A DNA stretch of 64,000 bases from Bradyrhizobium sp. 199. Its GTDB lineage: Bacteria > Pseudomonadota > Alphaproteobacteria > Rhizobiales > Xanthobacteraceae. The notes under the pieces were generated by a model. The model was not told the origin of the DNA. It saw only the letters and a list, made by a program, of their open reading frames with translations, and made no database searches. Positions within the stretch are counted from its first letter, which is position 1; every line of letters starts with the position of its first letter. The stretch is taken from positions 62,001-126,000 of the forward strand of contig NZ_JADPJI010000004.1 of the NCBI RefSeq assembly GCF_023073355.1. Reading direction: 5' to 3'. The position numbers were made by a program, and so were the translations under genes. Positions 9,293 through 17,686 of this stretch are shown here, piece after piece.

Positions 9293-9336
9293 GATAGGTC
9301 TTGCCGCCGACGCGGCGACTTGGTTTGATTGCGTCC

Positions 9337-9846
9337 ATGAGCACAACCCTGATCGAGGTCCGGCCGGCCAAAGCTGCAGATGCAACTGCGGTGGCGTCCA
9401 CTCATGATGAAGCATGGCGCTCCGCCTATCAGGGCATCATTCCCGGTGCGGAGCTGGAAAAGCTCATCAACCGCCGTGGCCCACAATGGTGGGACAGCGC
9501 AATCCGCAAGGGCAGCCGCGTCAGCGTGCTCGTGTTCGGCGACAAGATCGCGGGTTACGCCAATTACGGTCGCAACCGCGCCCGCAGCCTGCATTTCGAC
9601 GGCGAGGTCTACGAGCTTTACCTGCGTCCGGAATTCCAGGGCCTCGGCTTCGGCCGGCGCCTGTTCGCCGCCGCCCGCCGCGACCTGATGCAGAGCGGGC
9701 TGAAGAGCATGGTGGTGTGGGCGCTCTCGGACAACGATCCGGCGACCGAGTTCTACCGGGCCCTTGGGGGCCGTATGGTGGCACGCTCGTCCGAGCGGTT
9801 CGGGCCGAAGTCGCTCGACAAGGTTGCCTTCGCTTGGACCAATTGA
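9337..9846 (+). CDS. GNAT family N-acetyltransferase
   Basis: A 169-residue acetyltransferase. The acetyl-CoA binding motif is in LYLRPEFQGLGFGRRLF (Q/RxxGxG/A), followed by the helix-strand pattern and SDNDPATEFYRALGG near the end. These proteins move an acetyl group from acetyl-CoA to an amine; the acceptor cannot be inferred. Start ATG 9337 was picked as the codon just before the first conserved strand (LIEVRPAKAAD). The exact CtrA box upstream suggests cell-cycle control. Confidence 0.9.
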   Translation: MSTTLIEVRPAKAADATAVASTHDEAWRSAYQGIIPGAELEKLINRRGPQWWDSAIRKGSRVSVLVFGDKIAGYANYGRNRARSLHFDGEVYELYLRPEFQGLGFGRRLFAAARRDLMQSGLKSMVVWALSDNDPATEFYRALGGRMVARSSERFGPKSLDKVAFAWTN

Positions 9847-10022
9847 GCTGCTGAAAGCTGGATCGGCAGCGTTTTCCCTCCGTCGATACCGTTGCCTTTG
9901 AGCCGGTGATTTCCGGATTCATTATTTCACAAAAACGCGATGGATCAGCGGGCCAAGCCCGCGTATGACAGCCGAAAATCGCTGCCGGGCGCGATTTCAC
10001 CTCGGCAACAACGGAGCCTTGA

Positions 10023-10556
10023 ATGCGTATCGATGCGATCTCGATCGGGAAGAACGTACCTCACGAAGTCAACGTCGTCATCGAAGTGCCCGTGGGCGGC
10101 GAACCGATCAAATACGAGATGGACAAGGAGGCCGGCACGCTGGTGGTCGACCGCTTCCTCTACACGCCGATGCGTTATCCCGGTAACTACGGCTTCATTC
10201 CGCACACTCTGTCGGATGACGGCGACCCCTGCGACGTCCTGATCGTCAACACCCGCGCCATCATTCCCGGCGCCGTCATGAGCGTGCGTCCGGTCGGCGT
10301 GCTGTTCATGGAGGACGAAGCCGGCGGCGACGAGAAGATTCTGGCAGTGCCGTCGTCGAAGCTCACGCAGCGCTACGACAAGGTGAAGTCGTACTCCGAC
10401 CTGCCTGACATCACGCTCCAGCAGATCCAGCACTTCTTCGAGCACTATAAGGATCTCGAGAAGGGCAAATGGGTGAAGATCCTGCGCTGGGGCGGCCCGG
10501 AGGATGCGCACAAGCTGATCCTCGAAGGCATGGATCGCGAGAAGAAGAAGGGCTGA
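10023..10556 (+). CDS. ppa: Inorganic pyrophosphatase
   Basis: A 177-residue family I soluble pyrophosphatase that splits PPi to two phosphates and pulls biosynthetic reactions forward. Signature residues are present: [16 protein letters not shown] near the N-terminus, [20 protein letters not shown] with the metal-binding aspartates, and later [11 protein letters not shown]. Length is typical. Start ATG 10023 gives the usual [13 protein letters not shown] opening. It is monocistronic and converges on folD. Confidence 0.97.
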   Translation: MRIDAISIGKNVPHEVNVVIEVPVGGEPIKYEMDKEAGTLVVDRFLYTPMRYPGNYGFIPHTLSDDGDPCDVLIVNTRAIIPGAVMSVRPVGVLFMEDEAGGDEKILAVPSSKLTQRYDKVKSYSDLPDITLQQIQHFFEHYKDLEKGKWVKILRWGGPEDAHKLILEGMDREKKKG

Positions 10557-10570
10557 AGTTCAGCCCCGCG

Positions 10571-10660
10571 GTCATTCGGGGCGCGCGTCAGCGCGAACCC
10601 GGAATCCAGAGGTTGAGGCGCGAGGTTCCGGGTTCGGCTCTGCGAGCCGCCCGGAATGAC
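10571..10660. repeat. Intergenic palindromic repeat, 'gtcattccgg...ccggaatgac' family, copy 1
   Basis: GTCATTCGGG and its inverse CCGGAATGAC bound the element. Inside are GCGCGCGTCAGCGCG, AACCCGGAATCC and GGTTCCGGGTTC arms. It fills the space between the convergent ppa and folD and could act as a bidirectional transcription stop. Related copies are at 16139, 22309 and 50398. Confidence 0.8.
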
Positions 10661-10666
10661 AACCCA

Positions 10667-11551
10667 TTACACCGCCGGCTTCGGCAGCCCCGCGATCGCG
10701 CAGGCCGCACGCAGCGTGTTCACCAGCAGGCAGGCCACCGTCATCTGACCGACGCCGCCCGGCACCGGCGTGATGGCCCCGGCAATCCCGAGTGCTTCCT
10801 GATAGGCGACGTCACCGACGAGGCGCGTCTTGCCGTCATCCTTCGGAATCCGGTTGATGCCGACGTCGATCACGGTCGCGCCCGGCTTCAGCCAGTCGCC
10901 GCGCACCATCTCGGGCCTGCCGACCGCGGCATAAACGAGATCCGCCTTCTTCACGAGCCCCGGCAAATCGCGCGAGCGCGAATGCGCGATCGTCACCGTG
11001 GCGTTCTCGTTCAGCAGCAATTGCACCAGCGGGCGACCGACCAGATTGGAGCGGCCGATGACAATTGCGTTCATGCCCTCCAGCGAGGCGTGCACGCTCT
11101 TGGTCAGGATGATGCAGCCGAGCGGCGTGCAGGGCGACAGCGCCTCGAGACCGCCGGCGAGCCGGCCGGCATTGTTCGGATGCAGCCCATCGACGTCCTT
11201 GGCGGGGTCGATGGCGTTGATGACGGCTTCCGTGTTCAACCCCTTCGGCAGCGGCAGCTGCACCAGAATGCCATGCACGGCCGGATCGCGGTTGAGCTTT
11301 GCGACGAGCGCCATGAGATCTGCCTGCGCGACGTCGGCGGGTAGCTTGTGCTCGAACGAGGCCATGCCGGCGGCCTGGGTCTGGGTGTGCTTGGAACGGA
11401 CATAAACCTCGCTGGCGGGGTCGCTGCCGACCAGGACGACCGCCAGCCCCGGCACCAGATTGTGCTCGCGCTTGACCCGGGCAACCTCGTCGCCGACGCG
11501 GGCCCGAAGCTCCGCGGCGATGACTTTTCCATCGATGATTTTGGCGGTCAT
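10667..11551 (-). CDS. folD: Bifunctional methylenetetrahydrofolate dehydrogenase/cyclohydrolase
   Basis: A 294-residue one-carbon enzyme interconverting 5,10-methylene-THF, methenyl-THF and 10-formyl-THF with NADP. Key segments are YVRSKH with the catalytic Lys, [17 protein letters not shown], the Rossmann turn [11 protein letters not shown], and PGGVGQMT near the end, where the usual Pro of PGGVGPMT is Gln. It is the last gene of a yggT-DUF167-folD operon; only nine bases separate it from the DUF167 gene. Confidence 0.97.
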   Translation of the reverse strand: MTAKIIDGKVIAAELRARVGDEVARVKREHNLVPGLAVVLVGSDPASEVYVRSKHTQTQAAGMASFEHKLPADVAQADLMALVAKLNRDPAVHGILVQLPLPKGLNTEAVINAIDPAKDVDGLHPNNAGRLAGGLEALSPCTPLGCIILTKSVHASLEGMNAIVIGRSNLVGRPLVQLLLNENATVTIAHSRSRDLPGLVKKADLVYAAVGRPEMVRGDWLKPGATVIDVGINRIPKDDGKTRLVGDVAYQEALGIAGAITPVPGGVGQMTVACLLVNTLRAACAIAGLPKPAV

Positions 11552-11560
11552 GTCAGTTCC

Positions 11561-11905
11561 TCAGTCTGTCGATTGGGCCGAGATGAGCTGCCGCAGGGCC
11601 ACTCCGAGCCGTACCGGATCGCCGTCGACCGCGATCTGCTTCAGCCGCGAGGTGGCTCCGGACAGGAGCCTCACGCTGGCCTTGGGGACACCGAGCGATT
11701 TCGCCAGCAGCACCAAAACGGCCTTGTTGGCCTCGCCGCCATCGGCGATCGCACGCACCCGCACCTTGAGCACGCTGCGGCCATCGGCCAACTGCTCGAC
11801 CCCGTCGATGTCGTCGCGGCCGCCGCGCGGCGTCACCCGCAGCGCAATGCTGATTCCTGCGGCCGAGTAGCGCCAGGGTTCCCTGAAGGCCTGTTTCGCG
11901 ACCAA
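11561..11905 (-). CDS. DUF167 (YggU family) protein
   Basis: A 114-residue cytoplasmic protein of the DUF167 family. The core reads ISIALRVTPRGGRDDIDG, then LKVRVRAIADGGEANKAVLVLLAKSLGV, with the conserved PADGGEANKA-like stretch. The function is not firmly known. The gene sits between yggT and folD, as in many alphaproteobacteria, with gaps of only 9-15 bases, so it is surely cotranscribed. Confidence 0.88.
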   Translation of the reverse strand: MVAKQAFREPWRYSAAGISIALRVTPRGGRDDIDGVEQLADGRSVLKVRVRAIADGGEANKAVLVLLAKSLGVPKASVRLLSGATSRLKQIAVDGDPVRLGVALRQLISAQSTD

Positions 11906-11920
11906 GGCGCTCCAGCCCGC

Positions 11921-12211
11921 TCAGACCACGTTCGGGTAGATGTAGTAGAGGATCACCCGCTCGATGAACATGATGAGCAGGATCAGGATGATCGGCGAGA
12001 TGTCGAGGCCGCCGAGACTGGGCAGGAGATTGCGAATCGGCGCCAGCACCGGTTCGGTGATCCGGTACAGGAACTCCGCCACCGCCGATACGAACTGGTT
12101 GCGCGTGTTCACGACGTTGAAGGCAATCAGCCAGGACAGGATCGCAGAGGCGATCAGCAGCCAGACGTAGAGGTCGAGCACGATGATGATGATGTCGAGA
12201 ACGGCACGCAT
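11921..12211 (-). CDS. YggT family membrane protein
   Basis: A 96-residue protein with two hydrophobic helices (about 5-25 and 65-88) separated by the family segment [19 protein letters not shown]. YggT relatives have been linked to osmotic tolerance and to septum and thylakoid organisation, but the molecular role is open. It heads the operon with DUF167 and folD. Confidence 0.9.
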   Translation of the reverse strand: MRAVLDIIIIVLDLYVWLLIASAILSWLIAFNVVNTRNQFVSAVAEFLYRITEPVLAPIRNLLPSLGGLDISPIILILLIMFIERVILYYIYPNVV

Positions 12212-12223
12212 GATTTTTCAGGA

Positions 12224-12255
12224 CTCTGGCTTTTGAAGCCTCTGGCTTTTGAAGA
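12224..12255. repeat. 16-bp tandem duplication upstream of yggT
   Basis: CTCTGGCTTTTGAAGC is directly followed by CTCTGGCTTTTGAAGA, a near-perfect 16-base tandem repeat just upstream of the yggT start at 12211. It may be a slip duplication in the leader. Confidence 0.6.
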
Positions 12256-12357
12256 CTGGCTGCAGTCGGAGGTGACGTCGTTGCTAGATATCGGTTCCCC
12301 CCCGCCCAAACAAGGGAAGTCGCGCTCCGAATGGCTAAAACCGGGTTACAGCCGTCC

Positions 12358-12385
12358 TTGACTTGACCTTGGCGGGGACTTAAAT
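12358..12385 (+). promoter_or_regulatory. Promoter of tRNA-Ala
   Basis: TTGACT (12358-12363) and TTAAAT (12380-12385) are 16 bases apart, a good housekeeping-type promoter. The predicted start near 12392 lies about 36 bases before the tRNA 5' end. Confidence 0.55.
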
Positions 12386-12427
12386 GGCGCCCGGTTGTCG
12401 GCCGCATTGACCAGAGCGGCCAGCAAA

Positions 12428-12503
<76 letters not shown>

Positions 12504-12575
12504 GCCTTCGCTCGCTTCGCGAGCTACGGCTAGGCAAGCCAGCCCGGCTGCTTCGTAGCGAAGTGAGCGAAGGCT
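12504..12575. repeat. Large inverted repeat after tRNA-Ala
   Basis: AGCCTTCGCTCGCTTCGC just after the tRNA has its inverse (GCGAAGTGAGCGAAGGCT) near 12557-12574, separated by smaller nested arms. The hairpin could end tRNA transcription, although no T-run follows. Confidence 0.6.
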
Positions 12576-12626
12576 GTCCCGCCATAGCCCGAAGGGCGGC
12601 GGCGGACCTCTGCAAAGATAGCCCCC

Positions 12627-13439
12627 CTACCTCCCCGTAAACCTTGGCGGCCGCTTCTCCATGAAACTCGCGACGCCTTCCCGGAAATCGCTACCACCCA
12701 GCGCCACCATCATCTCCCTGTTGGCTTCGATCGTCGCCTCCGCCAGCGTCTGGAACGGCACCTCGTAGAGCTGGTGCTTGATCACGGCCATCGCACTCGG
12801 CGAGACGAAATCGGCGAGATCGCGGGCATAGGCATAGGTCTCCTCGCGCAGCTTCTCCGGCGAGCAGAGCCGATTGACCAGTCCGATCCGCAGCGCTTCC
12901 CCGCTCGACAGCCGGCGCGCCGACAGCAGCAGATCCATCGCATTGGCGTGGCCGACGATGCGCGGCAGCATCCAGCTGATGCCGTGCTCGGCAATCAGGC
13001 CGCGCCGCGCGAAGGCCGTCGTGAACACGGTATTGTCGGCGGCAAAGCGCAGGTCGCAATAGAGCGCGTGCACGAGCCCGATGCCGGCGGTCGCGCCGTT
13101 GAGCATGGCGATGACAGGCTTCTTGATCGATGGATAGAATCCGTAGCGCGTCTGCCAGTCCGGGCGCCGGTTCATATCGAACGGCGGCAGGTTCGAGGCG
13201 CGCTTGACGTCGTCGGGGTCCAGCCCCTTGAGCGCATCCATGTCGGCCCCCGCGCAGAAGGCGCGGCCCGCGCCGGTGAGGATGATGACGCGGACATTGT
13301 CGTCGGCGCTTGATGCTTCCATCGCGTGTCGCACGTCACGCTCCATGATCGGCGTCCACGCGTTCATGCGATCAGGCCGATTGAGCGTGATGGTCGCGAT
13401 CTTGTCGCTCACCTCGTAGAGAATGTGTTCGTAGGCCAC
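12627..13439 (-). CDS. Enoyl-CoA hydratase/isomerase family protein
   Basis: A 270-residue crotonase-fold enzyme. The oxyanion-hole regions are AFCAGADMDALKG and NGATAGIGLVHALYCDLRFA, followed by AFARRGLIAEHGISWMLPRIVG, where the acid/base Glu would sit. Crotonases hydrate or isomerise acyl-CoA double bonds; the exact acyl-CoA is unknown and it could act in fatty-acid or aromatic breakdown. ATG 13439 gives a standard start (MAYEHILYEVSDKIATITLNRP). It appears monocistronic. Confidence 0.9.
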   Translation of the reverse strand: MAYEHILYEVSDKIATITLNRPDRMNAWTPIMERDVRHAMEASSADDNVRVIILTGAGRAFCAGADMDALKGLDPDDVKRASNLPPFDMNRRPDWQTRYGFYPSIKKPVIAMLNGATAGIGLVHALYCDLRFAADNTVFTTAFARRGLIAEHGISWMLPRIVGHANAMDLLLSARRLSSGEALRIGLVNRLCSPEKLREETYAYARDLADFVSPSAMAVIKHQLYEVPFQTLAEATIEANREMMVALGGSDFREGVASFMEKRPPRFTGR

Positions 13440-13515
13440 GGCGCTCTCCCTTGTTTGCCGGCACGCATTGGTGCGCGCTCGTTGGTAGAGAGCCTAGCAT
13501 ATCAGGGACGGAGGC

Positions 13516-13567
13516 AAGGACTTGCGCCAAGGATCTACGCCAAGGACCTGTGCCAAGGACCTGCGCG
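13516..13567. repeat. Four 13-bp tandem repeats
   Basis: Four 13-base units of the form AAGGACCTGYGCC lie head to tail (13516, 13529, 13542, 13555) with one or two changes each, about 75-130 bases upstream of the enoyl-CoA hydratase start. The 13-base period does not preserve a reading frame, consistent with a non-coding role. Confidence 0.75.
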
Positions 13568-13576
13568 AACGCGCGA

Positions 13577-14377
13577 TTACTCGGCGGCTTGCGCCAGCAC
13601 GGGCCGGCGCGCCAGCCAGCGGTTGATGAAGTGATCGAGCCAAGCGCGCTCTGCGGCATCGTACACGGCACGATCCGCGAAATGATGGTGTCGCTGCCGC
13701 GCACCGGGCGCGCTGAAGCCGTCATAGCCCCGCGTGGTCCAGCGATGCATCATCGCGTAGGTCACATCAGGATGAAACTGCACACCGAAAGCGTTTCCGG
13801 TGCGGAATGCCTGCACGGGAAAATCATCACCTTCCGCGAGCAGCTCTGCGCCGATGGGCAGCTCGAATCCCTCGCGGTGCCAGTGATAGACCTGAGCCGG
13901 CCAGGCAGGGCAGAGCGCGTGGCCGGCGGCGGTCGGACGGATCGGGTAGTAGCCGATCTGGGTCAGCGCATCTTCATGCGGCGCGACGCGCGCACCGAGC
14001 TGCATCGCGAGCATCTGCGCCCCAAGGCAGATACCGAGGAACGGCCGCTGCTCGCGCAGCGGAATTTCGATCCAGTCGATCTCCCGGCGAACAAAGTCGT
14101 CGGAATCATTGGCGCTCATCGGGCCGCCAAAGACCACGGCGCCGGCATGCTGATCGAGCGTCTCGGGCAGGGGATCCCCGGAGCGGGGACGGCGGATGTC
14201 GAGGCGATGGCCGAGCGCGCGCAGCGCATTGCCGACGCGGCCCGGGGTCGAGGATTCCTGATGCAGGATGATGAGAACCGGCAGGCCGTTTGCCGAATCA
14301 GAGGCAGGCGCGCCGGGCGTCCTTCGCGGGAAGGGCACCACCTCAGCACTACCAAACCTGTCCGTCCGGAACGACAT
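13577..14377 (-). CDS. Class I glutamine amidotransferase-like protein
   Basis: A 266-residue protein with a GATase-1 domain like that of GMP synthase. The nucleophile Cys is in FLGICLGAQMLAMQLG and the catalytic His in FGVQFHPDVT. The third residue of the triad, normally Glu in HPE, is Asp here. The first 35 residues are an extension without clear homology. No synthase domain is attached, so it is either a free-standing glutamine hydrolase or a gamma-glutamyl peptidase-like enzyme. It is flanked by unrelated genes. Confidence 0.85.
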   Translation of the reverse strand: MSFRTDRFGSAEVVPFPRRTPGAPASDSANGLPVLIILHQESSTPGRVGNALRALGHRLDIRRPRSGDPLPETLDQHAGAVVFGGPMSANDSDDFVRREIDWIEIPLREQRPFLGICLGAQMLAMQLGARVAPHEDALTQIGYYPIRPTAAGHALCPAWPAQVYHWHREGFELPIGAELLAEGDDFPVQAFRTGNAFGVQFHPDVTYAMMHRWTTRGYDGFSAPGARQRHHHFADRAVYDAAERAWLDHFINRWLARRPVLAQAAE

Positions 14378-14502
14378 TGTCCTTGCGAAAGCTATTGGTT
14401 CAGACCGCCAGCATAACTAAGCGAACGTTAATTTCGTGTGAGTTCGCGCACACATCAAAAAGGAAGCTAGCTCCGCGCCAATATGGGCGCTTAAGCCTCT
14501 CC

Positions 14503-15282
14503 TTAGCGCCTCTGCCTCTGGAATCGACTGGTGGCGGCCAGGATGAAGCCCCTTGGGAGAAAGCGCAGCGCAAATGGCACAATCTTGATGCCCAGACCAG
14601 GCAGCACTGCCCTCTTGTTGGACATCAGCCCTCGATAGGCCTCCCGGGCGACATCGGCGGCAGAAACATTAAGAAGGGCCGTATCGTGTCCCGAGCCAAC
14701 ACCGGCTCGCGCCTGGAATTCGGTGGGCACGGGACCCGGGCAAAGCACGGTGACGCGAACACCGCGCGGCGCAAGCTCTGCCCGCAGCGCCTCGGTGAAG
14801 GAAATCACGTAGGCCTTGGACGCGTAATAGACGGCCATGCCGGGGCCGGGCAGGAATCCCGCGACCGAACCGACATTGAGAAGACCACCCTTGTTCTTGA
14901 TGAGCTGATCCGCAAAGCGCAGCGACAGATCCGTCAGGGCCCGCACGTTGACATCGACAATCCCGACCTGCTCGTCGCGATCGCGCTCGACGGCATCGCC
15001 GAACACGCCGAAGCCGGCATTGTTGACGAGGTGATCAAGCTCGACGCCTTCGGCGGCGAGCGCTGCCGCGATCGTCTCGCCGGCGTCCATGTCCTGGAGA
15101 TCGCAGGCGATCACGATCGGCTTCTTGCCGCCCTTGGCGACGAGCTCGTTCGCGAGCGCTTCAAGCCGATCCGCGCGCCGCGCCGTCAATGCTAGGCGAT
15201 GTCCGTTGGCGGCAAATACGCGCGCCAGCTCCGTGCCTATGCCCGCCGAGGCACCGGTGATCAACGTTACCCGCTCAGTCAC
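14503..15282 (-). CDS. Short-chain dehydrogenase/reductase
   Basis: A 259-residue classical SDR. The NAD(P)-binding turn is TLITGASAGIGTELA, followed by CDLQDMD, NNAGFGVFG and the catalytic YYASK, with PGPVPTEF after the active site. GTG 15282 is taken as start because it lies directly before the first strand; a TTG seven codons upstream is possible. The Arg near the end of strand 2 (TARRADRLE) suggests NADPH preference. The substrate is unknown. Confidence 0.88.
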   Translation of the reverse strand: MTERVTLITGASAGIGTELARVFAANGHRLALTARRADRLEALANELVAKGGKKPIVIACDLQDMDAGETIAAALAAEGVELDHLVNNAGFGVFGDAVERDRDEQVGIVDVNVRALTDLSLRFADQLIKNKGGLLNVGSVAGFLPGPGMAVYYASKAYVISFTEALRAELAPRGVRVTVLCPGPVPTEFQARAGVGSGHDTALLNVSAADVAREAYRGLMSNKRAVLPGLGIKIVPFALRFLPRGFILAATSRFQRQRR

Positions 15283-15521
15283 GATCCAAGTCTCTTGATC
15301 CAAGTCTCATGAAGTGAAGATTTGGCCCCGCAATGAGGGAACCAGAGCATAGGCGGCGCGCCACAGGCAAGCGGCGCCGGCAGCATGGCCGCCTGATCTG
15401 AGATCAGAGAGAGCAGGAAACCCATTGATTTGCGGATGGATCCGGGCGCAAGGCGGCCGGCAGCTACATTAAACTTTCGTCATGTGATCAGCACAACCGG
15501 CTACTGCGCAGCAGGCAGGGA

Positions 15522-16010
15522 TCAGCCGCTGACGGCGCTGTCCTTCGACTGGCCGCCGGCACGATCCGCAACAGCATGCTTCAGCTCGATCCGGTCGCGC
15601 TGGGCGATCCCGAGCAGGTCGGAGGCGCGCCAGACGACGTTGTCCTCGAACTCGCTCACCTGTCCGTCGGCATAGACCAGCTCCCACATCAACTGCACGA
15701 TGCGCTTGCGACCTGCTTCGTCGAGCGAGCGCATGATGACGCTGGTGAAGTGATAGAGATCGACCGCCTCGCCTTCGACCTGGGTGGCGTCGGCGATCAG
15801 CCGGTCCGCGGTACCTCGGTCGAGCCCAAAATGGCTTTCGATCAGGCCGTGCAGCTTGCGCTGCTCGGCCGCGGTCGGCTGGCCATCCAGCGAGACCACA
15901 TGGACCAGCAGCGCGGTCGCGGCCAATCGATAATCGCTGTCGCCGAACGTGCGGTTCTGGTCATGGGGGGCGACAATGTCGGTGATGAACTGGCGCAGGC
16001 CGTCGAGCAT
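15522..16010 (-). CDS. TerB family tellurite-resistance/co-chaperone-like protein
   Basis: A 162-residue all-helical protein with the TerB signature of two repeats: ALLVHVVSLDGQPTAAEQRKLHGLI and LMWELVYADGQVSEFEDNVVWRASDLLGI. In each, D-G-x-x-x-x-E forms an acidic metal-binding loop. TerB domains occur in tellurite-resistance and envelope-stress systems; here no other ter genes are near, so the function is unclear. Monocistronic. Confidence 0.86.
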   Translation of the reverse strand: MLDGLRQFITDIVAPHDQNRTFGDSDYRLAATALLVHVVSLDGQPTAAEQRKLHGLIESHFGLDRGTADRLIADATQVEGEAVDLYHFTSVIMRSLDEAGRKRIVQLMWELVYADGQVSEFEDNVVWRASDLLGIAQRDRIELKHAVADRAGGQSKDSAVSG

Positions 16011-16138
16011 AAGGTCCTACCGAAATCGATGCGCCGCGAGGAGCGCGGCTGTTACCGGCATTATATGAGGAGGAAACTCAACCGGCGCAACGTGCGTCAG
16101 TTCCGCGCGCTGGATTACGTTTCGGCAATCTGTTCACT

Positions 16139-16216
16139 GTCATTCCGGACGATGCGCGAGCATCGAACCCGGAATCTCGAGATTCCGGGTTCGCGCTTTG
16201 CGCGCCCCAGAATGAC
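16139..16216. repeat. Intergenic palindromic repeat, 'gtcattccgg...ccggaatgac' family, copy 2
   Basis: GTCATTCCGGA ... CCCAGAATGAC borders with nested GATGCGCGAGCATC and a perfect GGAATCTCGAGATTCC palindrome. It is the same family as 10571-10660 and lies just downstream of the cyclase gene, where it could terminate transcription. Confidence 0.8.
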
Positions 16217-16226
16217 AGTTTGTAGC

Positions 16227-17636
16227 TCACGGGATCTCGTACACCACCATCTTGTCGGCGATGCCGCGCAGCGCCGCCTGTTTCTGGATTGGCTTGATCG
16301 CACGCTGCTCGAGGATTTCGGCAACCTTCGGCGCATCCAGCACCGGGCCGGTGATGTGGATCTCCTGCGCGGTCGACAGGCTCTGCACGCGGGCAGCGAT
16401 GTTGACGGTCTGGCCGAAATAATCCTGCCGCTCGTTGAGCATGACGGCGAGGCAGGGGCCTTCATGGATGCCGATCTTGACGATGAGATCGTCGGTGCCG
16501 CGCTGCTTGTTGAGCTCGTCCATCGCCGCACGCATCCGCAAGCCCGCGACAATGGCATGCTCGGGACGAACGAAGGTCGCCATCACGGCATCGCCGATCG
16601 TTTTCACCACCGCGCCCTTCTCGGAAGAGATGATCTCCAGCAGCGCATGGAAATGCGCCCGCACCAGATCGAAGGCGGCGAGATCGCCGACACGCTCGTA
16701 GAGCGCGGTCGAGCCCTTCAGGTCGGTAAACAGGAAGGTCAACGAGGTGATCTGGAGTCGTTGGTCGAGACTGAGATTGTCCGCCTTGAAGACGTCGCGA
16801 AAGGTCTGGTTCGACAGCATGCGCTTGGCGGTCAGGAACGGCTTGCGCTTGCCAATGAGATGATGAAGCGCCTCGGCTGCGATGAACACCGACGGCAACA
16901 CGCGCACGCCGGCCTGGTTCTCCAGGGATAGCCGCAGCGGACCCGGCCGCATCGTGGTGGTGCCCGTCGGCGCCTGCACCTTGTTGTACATGATGGCGAA
17001 CTGCTGGCGGTCCTTGGTCGGTTCGCCCTGGACGTCGATGAAATGGGCGGCGTGCGTCACCGGCTCGAAGATGATGACGAAGTCACTCGGCAGTTGCAGC
17101 GACATGGTCGCCTTCTCGCCGGCCGGCAGCTCCATCGTATCCAGCGTGACATCATTGGCGAGCGCCTCGAACGATTCCTTGTTGAAGTCCACGCCGGAAC
17201 TCCAGAACATCTGCTTGAAATAGTCCCACACCGGAAGCGTATCAGGATCGTGCGCCGCGATGCGCCGGACCCGCGGATTCACGGTGAAGGAGACCTCGAC
17301 CTGATCGTCGACCGAGGTCTTGTAGCCGCAGGCGCAAAGCGCACAGTGATATTCATCCGGCTTGAGCGCCTTCAGGGTCGAATGCGCCCCCAGCACGCCG
17401 CCGCAGCCCGGGCATAACACGTTCCAGCCGAGATCGAACAGCCCGAGCCGCGCCGCATGCAGGAAGGCAGAGATCGCATGCTCTTCATCGACGCCATACT
17501 GCGTGGCGAAGTCGAGAACATTGACGCGGTTGAGCTCGTGATCCTCGCCCTCCTCGATGACGCGCGCGATCGCGTCGACCACTTTCGCGTCGGCGGTCTG
17601 CTTCAGAACGGAAAACTGTGCCTGGATGTCGCTCAT
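16227..17636 (-). CDS. Class III adenylate/guanylate cyclase with N-terminal zinc-ribbon (DUF5939-like) region
   Basis: A 469-residue soluble signalling enzyme. The N-terminal half holds a four-Cys ribbon (C75, C78, C98, C101; CPGCGG and CALCACG) and a beta-rich region. The catalytic domain begins near residue 296: FLFTDLKGST carries the first metal Asp (D305), KTIGDAVMATF the second (D349), and YFGQTVNIAARVQ the Asn/Arg transition-state residues. All catalytic residues are present, so it should make cAMP or cGMP. No membrane segment, so cytoplasmic. The ribbon region is a likely sensor. It lies between P450 and TerB genes with its own start. Confidence 0.9.
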   Translation of the reverse strand: MSDIQAQFSVLKQTADAKVVDAIARVIEEGEDHELNRVNVLDFATQYGVDEEHAISAFLHAARLGLFDLGWNVLCPGCGGVLGAHSTLKALKPDEYHCALCACGYKTSVDDQVEVSFTVNPRVRRIAAHDPDTLPVWDYFKQMFWSSGVDFNKESFEALANDVTLDTMELPAGEKATMSLQLPSDFVIIFEPVTHAAHFIDVQGEPTKDRQQFAIMYNKVQAPTGTTTMRPGPLRLSLENQAGVRVLPSVFIAAEALHHLIGKRKPFLTAKRMLSNQTFRDVFKADNLSLDQRLQITSLTFLFTDLKGSTALYERVGDLAAFDLVRAHFHALLEIISSEKGAVVKTIGDAVMATFVRPEHAIVAGLRMRAAMDELNKQRGTDDLIVKIGIHEGPCLAVMLNERQDYFGQTVNIAARVQSLSTAQEIHITGPVLDAPKVAEILEQRAIKPIQKQAALRGIADKMVVYEIP

Positions 17637-17686
17637 GGCGAGCCTCTATCTAAGGTGGATCACGCCATCGGCCAGACGAGGGCCTG

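Noticed and set aside
13516..13567. Tandem repeats as a CRISPR array
   Set aside because: Units are 13 bases with no spacers and no cas genes are present.
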